Of a stretch of DNA of 7,762 bases, positions 6,284-7,762 are shown piece by piece (position 1 is the first letter of the stretch; every line of letters begins with the position of its first letter). Under the pieces are notes generated by a model, which saw nothing but the letters and a program-made list of their open reading frames with translations, did no database searches and was not told where the DNA came from. The stretch is from the NCBI GenBank assembly GCA_012799265.1, contig JAAZLP010000223.1:1-7762 (forward strand), read 5' to 3'. A program made the position numbers and the translations under genes. The stretch comes from Phyllobacteriaceae bacterium (GTDB lineage Bacteria; Pseudomonadota; Alphaproteobacteria; Rhizobiales; Devosiaceae).

Positions 6284-6592
6284 CTATTCGGCCCCATCCA
6301 CGTCTTCGTCAAATCCATTGTTCACAAGCTCGACAATGGCCTCCAGCGCTTCTCGGGCTTGCTTGCCGCTCGATTGAACGAGGATGGTGGAGCCCGGCCC
6401 CGCCCCAAGCATCATCAGGCCCATGATGGAATTGCCGTTTACCGACTGGCCGTCCTTGACCACATGAATGGCGGCATCGAAACACTCGGCCGTCCGCACA
6501 AAACGGGCCGAGGCCCGGGCATGCAGACCCTTGCGATTGACGATGGTCAATTGCTGAGCCAGCGCCCTGCCTGCATTGGCGGTGCCGTCCAT
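6284..6592 (-). CDS. ptsH: HPr-family phosphocarrier protein
   Basis: HPr is the small cytoplasmic carrier that takes phosphate from Enzyme I on a histidine and passes it to EIIA proteins. The 102-residue product has the active-site motif GLHARAS with His24 (22-28) and the regulatory motif SIMGLMML with Ser55 (55-62), the residue phosphorylated by HprK, which is encoded two genes upstream. Both control points are therefore present. The N-terminus is about ten residues longer than a minimal HPr, and the acidic tail DEDVDGAE (95-102) is a modest extension. The start lies only three bases after the EIIA stop, with GGGTGG inside the EIIA end as a possible ribosome-binding site, so translation is probably coupled. 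With no EIIB/C genes in the window, a regulatory (nitrogen-type) PTS role is likely. Confidence 0.95.
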   Translation of the reverse strand: MDGTANAGRALAQQLTIVNRKGLHARASARFVRTAECFDAAIHVVKDGQSVNGNSIMGLMMLGAGPGSTILVQSSGKQAREALEAIVELVNNGFDEDVDGAE

Positions 6593-6595
6593 CTA

Positions 6596-6994
6596 TCAGC
6601 CACCCAGGATCGAGTTGGCGACGGTGATGTATTTCTTCCCGGCTTCCTGGGCGACGTTGACCGCCTCTTCCATGCTCATCTCGCCGCGCACCCGGCCGAG
6701 CTTGACCAGCATTGGCAGGTTTACGCCGGCGATGACCTCAACCTTGCGGTTCTGCATCACCGAGATCGCCAGGTTCGACGGCGTGCCGCCAAACATGTCG
6801 GTCAAAATGATGACGCCAGAACCCGTTTCAGCGCGGTCGATAGCCGAGAGGATATCCTCGCGTCGGCTTTCCGCGTTGTCTTCCGGCCCAATAGCGATGG
6901 TTTCGATATATTCCTGCGGACCGACCACATGTTCCATTGCCAGCTTGAATTCGTCAGCCAGCGCGCCATGGGTCACCAGAACCAATCCGATCAT
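6596..6994 (-). CDS. PTS EIIA component of the mannose (EIIA-Man) family
   Basis: This 132-residue protein is a single EIIA-Man domain, which accepts phosphate from HPr on an N-terminal histidine. The sequence begins MIGLVLVTHG with His9 in the expected active-site position, followed by the family motif TDMFGGTPSN (65-74) and GVNLPML (90-96). No EIIB domain is fused and no EIIB/C/D gene is present, so a signalling rather than transport role is likely. In rhizobia this gene, often named manX, sits between hprK and the HPr gene as here. The ATG at 6992-6994 is chosen because GGGGA lies six bases upstream; an upstream ATG at 7105 would add 37 residues unlike the family. It follows hprK after a 132-base spacer and abuts ptsH. 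Confidence 0.93.
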   Translation of the reverse strand: MIGLVLVTHGALADEFKLAMEHVVGPQEYIETIAIGPEDNAESRREDILSAIDRAETGSGVIILTDMFGGTPSNLAISVMQNRKVEVIAGVNLPMLVKLGRVRGEMSMEEAVNVAQEAGKKYITVANSILGG

Positions 6995-7010
6995 GCACTT
7001 TCCCCGGACG

Positions 7011-7035
7011 GTCGTCGCAAGTAGGGCGCGACGAC
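7011..7035 (-). other. Perfect 8-bp hairpin just before the EIIA gene
   Basis: GTCGTCGC (7011-7018) pairs with GCGACGAC (7028-7035) around a nine-base loop, ending about 17 bases before the EIIA start codon and next to its ribosome-binding site. There is no U-run, so it is not a standard terminator. It sits in a 132-base spacer, unusually long for the interior of a compact operon, and could influence mRNA processing or translation of the EIIA gene. Confidence 0.45.
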
Positions 7036-7126
7036 GCTTGATCCCCAAATCATCTCGCCGCCTGGTGCCGGCTGGATGCAAGGCACAGTCTTGTCTCCAG
7101 GGCACAGGGTTGCAAGGACTAAATTG

Positions 7127-7594
7127 TCACGATTGGGCAGCTATGAGGCTTGCGCGGACTGCTTCGACGACCAACAGCACCTGATGACCGAGACTCACCA
7201 CGCCCGCCTGCGGCACCGGGGCGCGCGGCAGAGTGCAGCCAAACATTTCGGTTTGAAGCTCTTCTTCTTCGAGGAGCCGGACGAACTCGGGCACGAGATC
7301 GATCACCAGATCGAGCCGCGAACTCTCGCGATGTGGTCGAGAAACGATGCCGCGCCCACGCAATTCGATCAAGCCGGCAAGGCTCGGAGGCGCGAGCATG
7401 ACGAGGGACTGACCATCATTGATGAGGTCGACGCGATCATCGGCAACAAGGAAGGCACTCTGCCCCCTGCCCTCCCAACGATCGAGTAGCGCGAGGCTCA
7501 GGGTCGACTTGCCAGCCCCGGAGGGGCCGCGCAGCAATACCCCGACTTCCCCGAGGACTAGACCTGTACCATGGACATTGGCCGGTTTGCTCAT
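7127..7594 (-). CDS. hprK: HPr kinase/phosphorylase, short alphaproteobacterial form
   Basis: HprK phosphorylates HPr on its regulatory serine, and in characterised homologues also removes that phosphate. At 155 residues this is only the catalytic P-loop domain; Firmicute enzymes are about 310 residues with an extra N-terminal domain, and the short form is normal for alphaproteobacteria. Visible motifs are the near-N-terminal His8, Walker A GPSGAGKS (23-30), ADDRV (51-55) and the family signature region GLIELRGRGIV (74-84). The start lies nine bases after the chvG stop and has no purine-rich ribosome-binding site, so translation probably depends on ribosomes finishing chvG. Its substrate Ser55 is present on the HPr encoded downstream. 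Together with chvG this forms a sensor and PTS regulatory operon. Confidence 0.94.
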   Translation of the reverse strand: MSKPANVHGTGLVLGEVGVLLRGPSGAGKSTLSLALLDRWEGRGQSAFLVADDRVDLINDGQSLVMLAPPSLAGLIELRGRGIVSRPHRESSRLDLVIDLVPEFVRLLEEEELQTEMFGCTLPRAPVPQAGVVSLGHQVLLVVEAVRASLIAAQS

Positions 7595-7603
7595 GCAGGC
7601 AGT

Positions 7604-7762
7604 CTATTTGCGCAGGCGCGGCAGCACAATTGTAAAAACTGCGCCCGAACGGTCGGTTCGATTGTGAGCCCGAATCGTCCCTTTATGGGCATCGATAATT
7701 TGTTTGGAAATCGAAAGACCAAGGCCTGAATGATTGCCGAAATTCTCGATCTCGGGCCGGTC
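7604..7762 (-). CDS. chvG: Sensor histidine kinase ChvG, C-terminal fragment
   Basis: Only the last 52 codons lie in the window; the gene continues beyond the right edge. The frame from 7762 reads through FGNHSGLGLSISKQIIDAHK (fragment residues 8-27), which contains the G2 ATP-binding box of a HATPase_c domain, then a final strand ending in Leu-Pro-Arg and a TAG at 7604-7606. The wording of this box and the position directly before hprK match ChvG/ExoS, the rhizobial membrane kinase that with ChvI responds to acid and envelope conditions. Gene identity rests on this short match plus context, since no sensor region is visible. Confidence 0.85.
   Translation of the reverse strand, partial: DRPEIENFGNHSGLGLSISKQIIDAHKGTIRAHNRTDRSGAVFTIVLPRLRK

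Noticed and set aside
6995..7105. 37-residue upstream extension of the EIIA protein
   Set aside because: EIIA-Man proteins begin a few residues before the active-site His, and the ATG at 6994 has a good ribosome-binding site; the extension is Arg-rich and translates a hairpin.
1..7762. Mobile element, CRISPR array, toxin-antitoxin or defence system
   Set aside because: No transposase, integrase, spaced direct repeats or paired small toxin/antitoxin genes are visible; the window is dominated by core alphaproteobacterial genes.

Overview
This GC-rich window reads as chromosomal DNA of an alphaproteobacterium, most likely order Hyphomicrobiales (Rhizobiales). The main evidence is gene order. 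Reading the minus strand from the right edge, it carries the end of a ChvG-type sensor kinase, hprK, an EIIA-Man protein gene, ptsH (HPr), a DUF2937-like gene, ahcY, a DivL-type tyrosine pseudo-kinase and tsaE. In rhizobia the block chvI-chvG-hprK-EIIA-HPr-ahcY-sensor kinase-tsaE is a familiar chromosomal neighbourhood. A Devosia-like relative is possible, but genus cannot be fixed from the sequence alone.

Layout. Positions 1-339 hold no confident gene, but they contain a striking 21-bp RNA-type stem-loop (91-151) and a possible promoter. At 340-894 lies the only convincing plus-strand gene, a small protein with a degenerate response-regulator receiver fold and an Arg-rich tail. It runs convergently into tsaE, and one CTAG tetranucleotide supplies both stop codons. 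On the minus strand, tsaE (891-1322) follows divL (1365-3830) by 42 bases and is probably cotranscribed with it. A leader of about 300 bases (3831-4138) separates divL from ahcY and holds a strong rho-independent terminator for ahcY. ahcY (4139-5539) has its own promoter region with a perfect 9+9 bp palindrome, a likely operator. A DUF2937-like membrane protein gene (5639-6154) lies between ahcY and the PTS block. ptsH (6284-6592), the EIIA gene (6596-6994) and hprK (7127-7594) follow chvG, whose last 52 codons enter the window at 7604-7762.

How the genes work together. The right part is a regulatory phosphotransfer cluster. HPr keeps both its PTS histidine (His24) and the serine (Ser55) modified by HprK. 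EIIA keeps His9. HprK is the short alphaproteobacterial form. No sugar-transporting EIIB/C/D gene is present in the window, which fits a signalling role next to ChvG/ChvI rather than sugar uptake. The middle gene, ahcY, removes S-adenosylhomocysteine and so keeps methylation running. The left part couples an essential cell-cycle regulator (DivL, with Tyr593 in place of the phospho-accepting His) to an essential tRNA-modification ATPase (TsaE). Most of the window is well-conserved core genome. The less explained parts are the stem-loop at 91-151, the degenerate receiver gene, the ahcY operator and the DUF2937-like gene between ptsH and ahcY.
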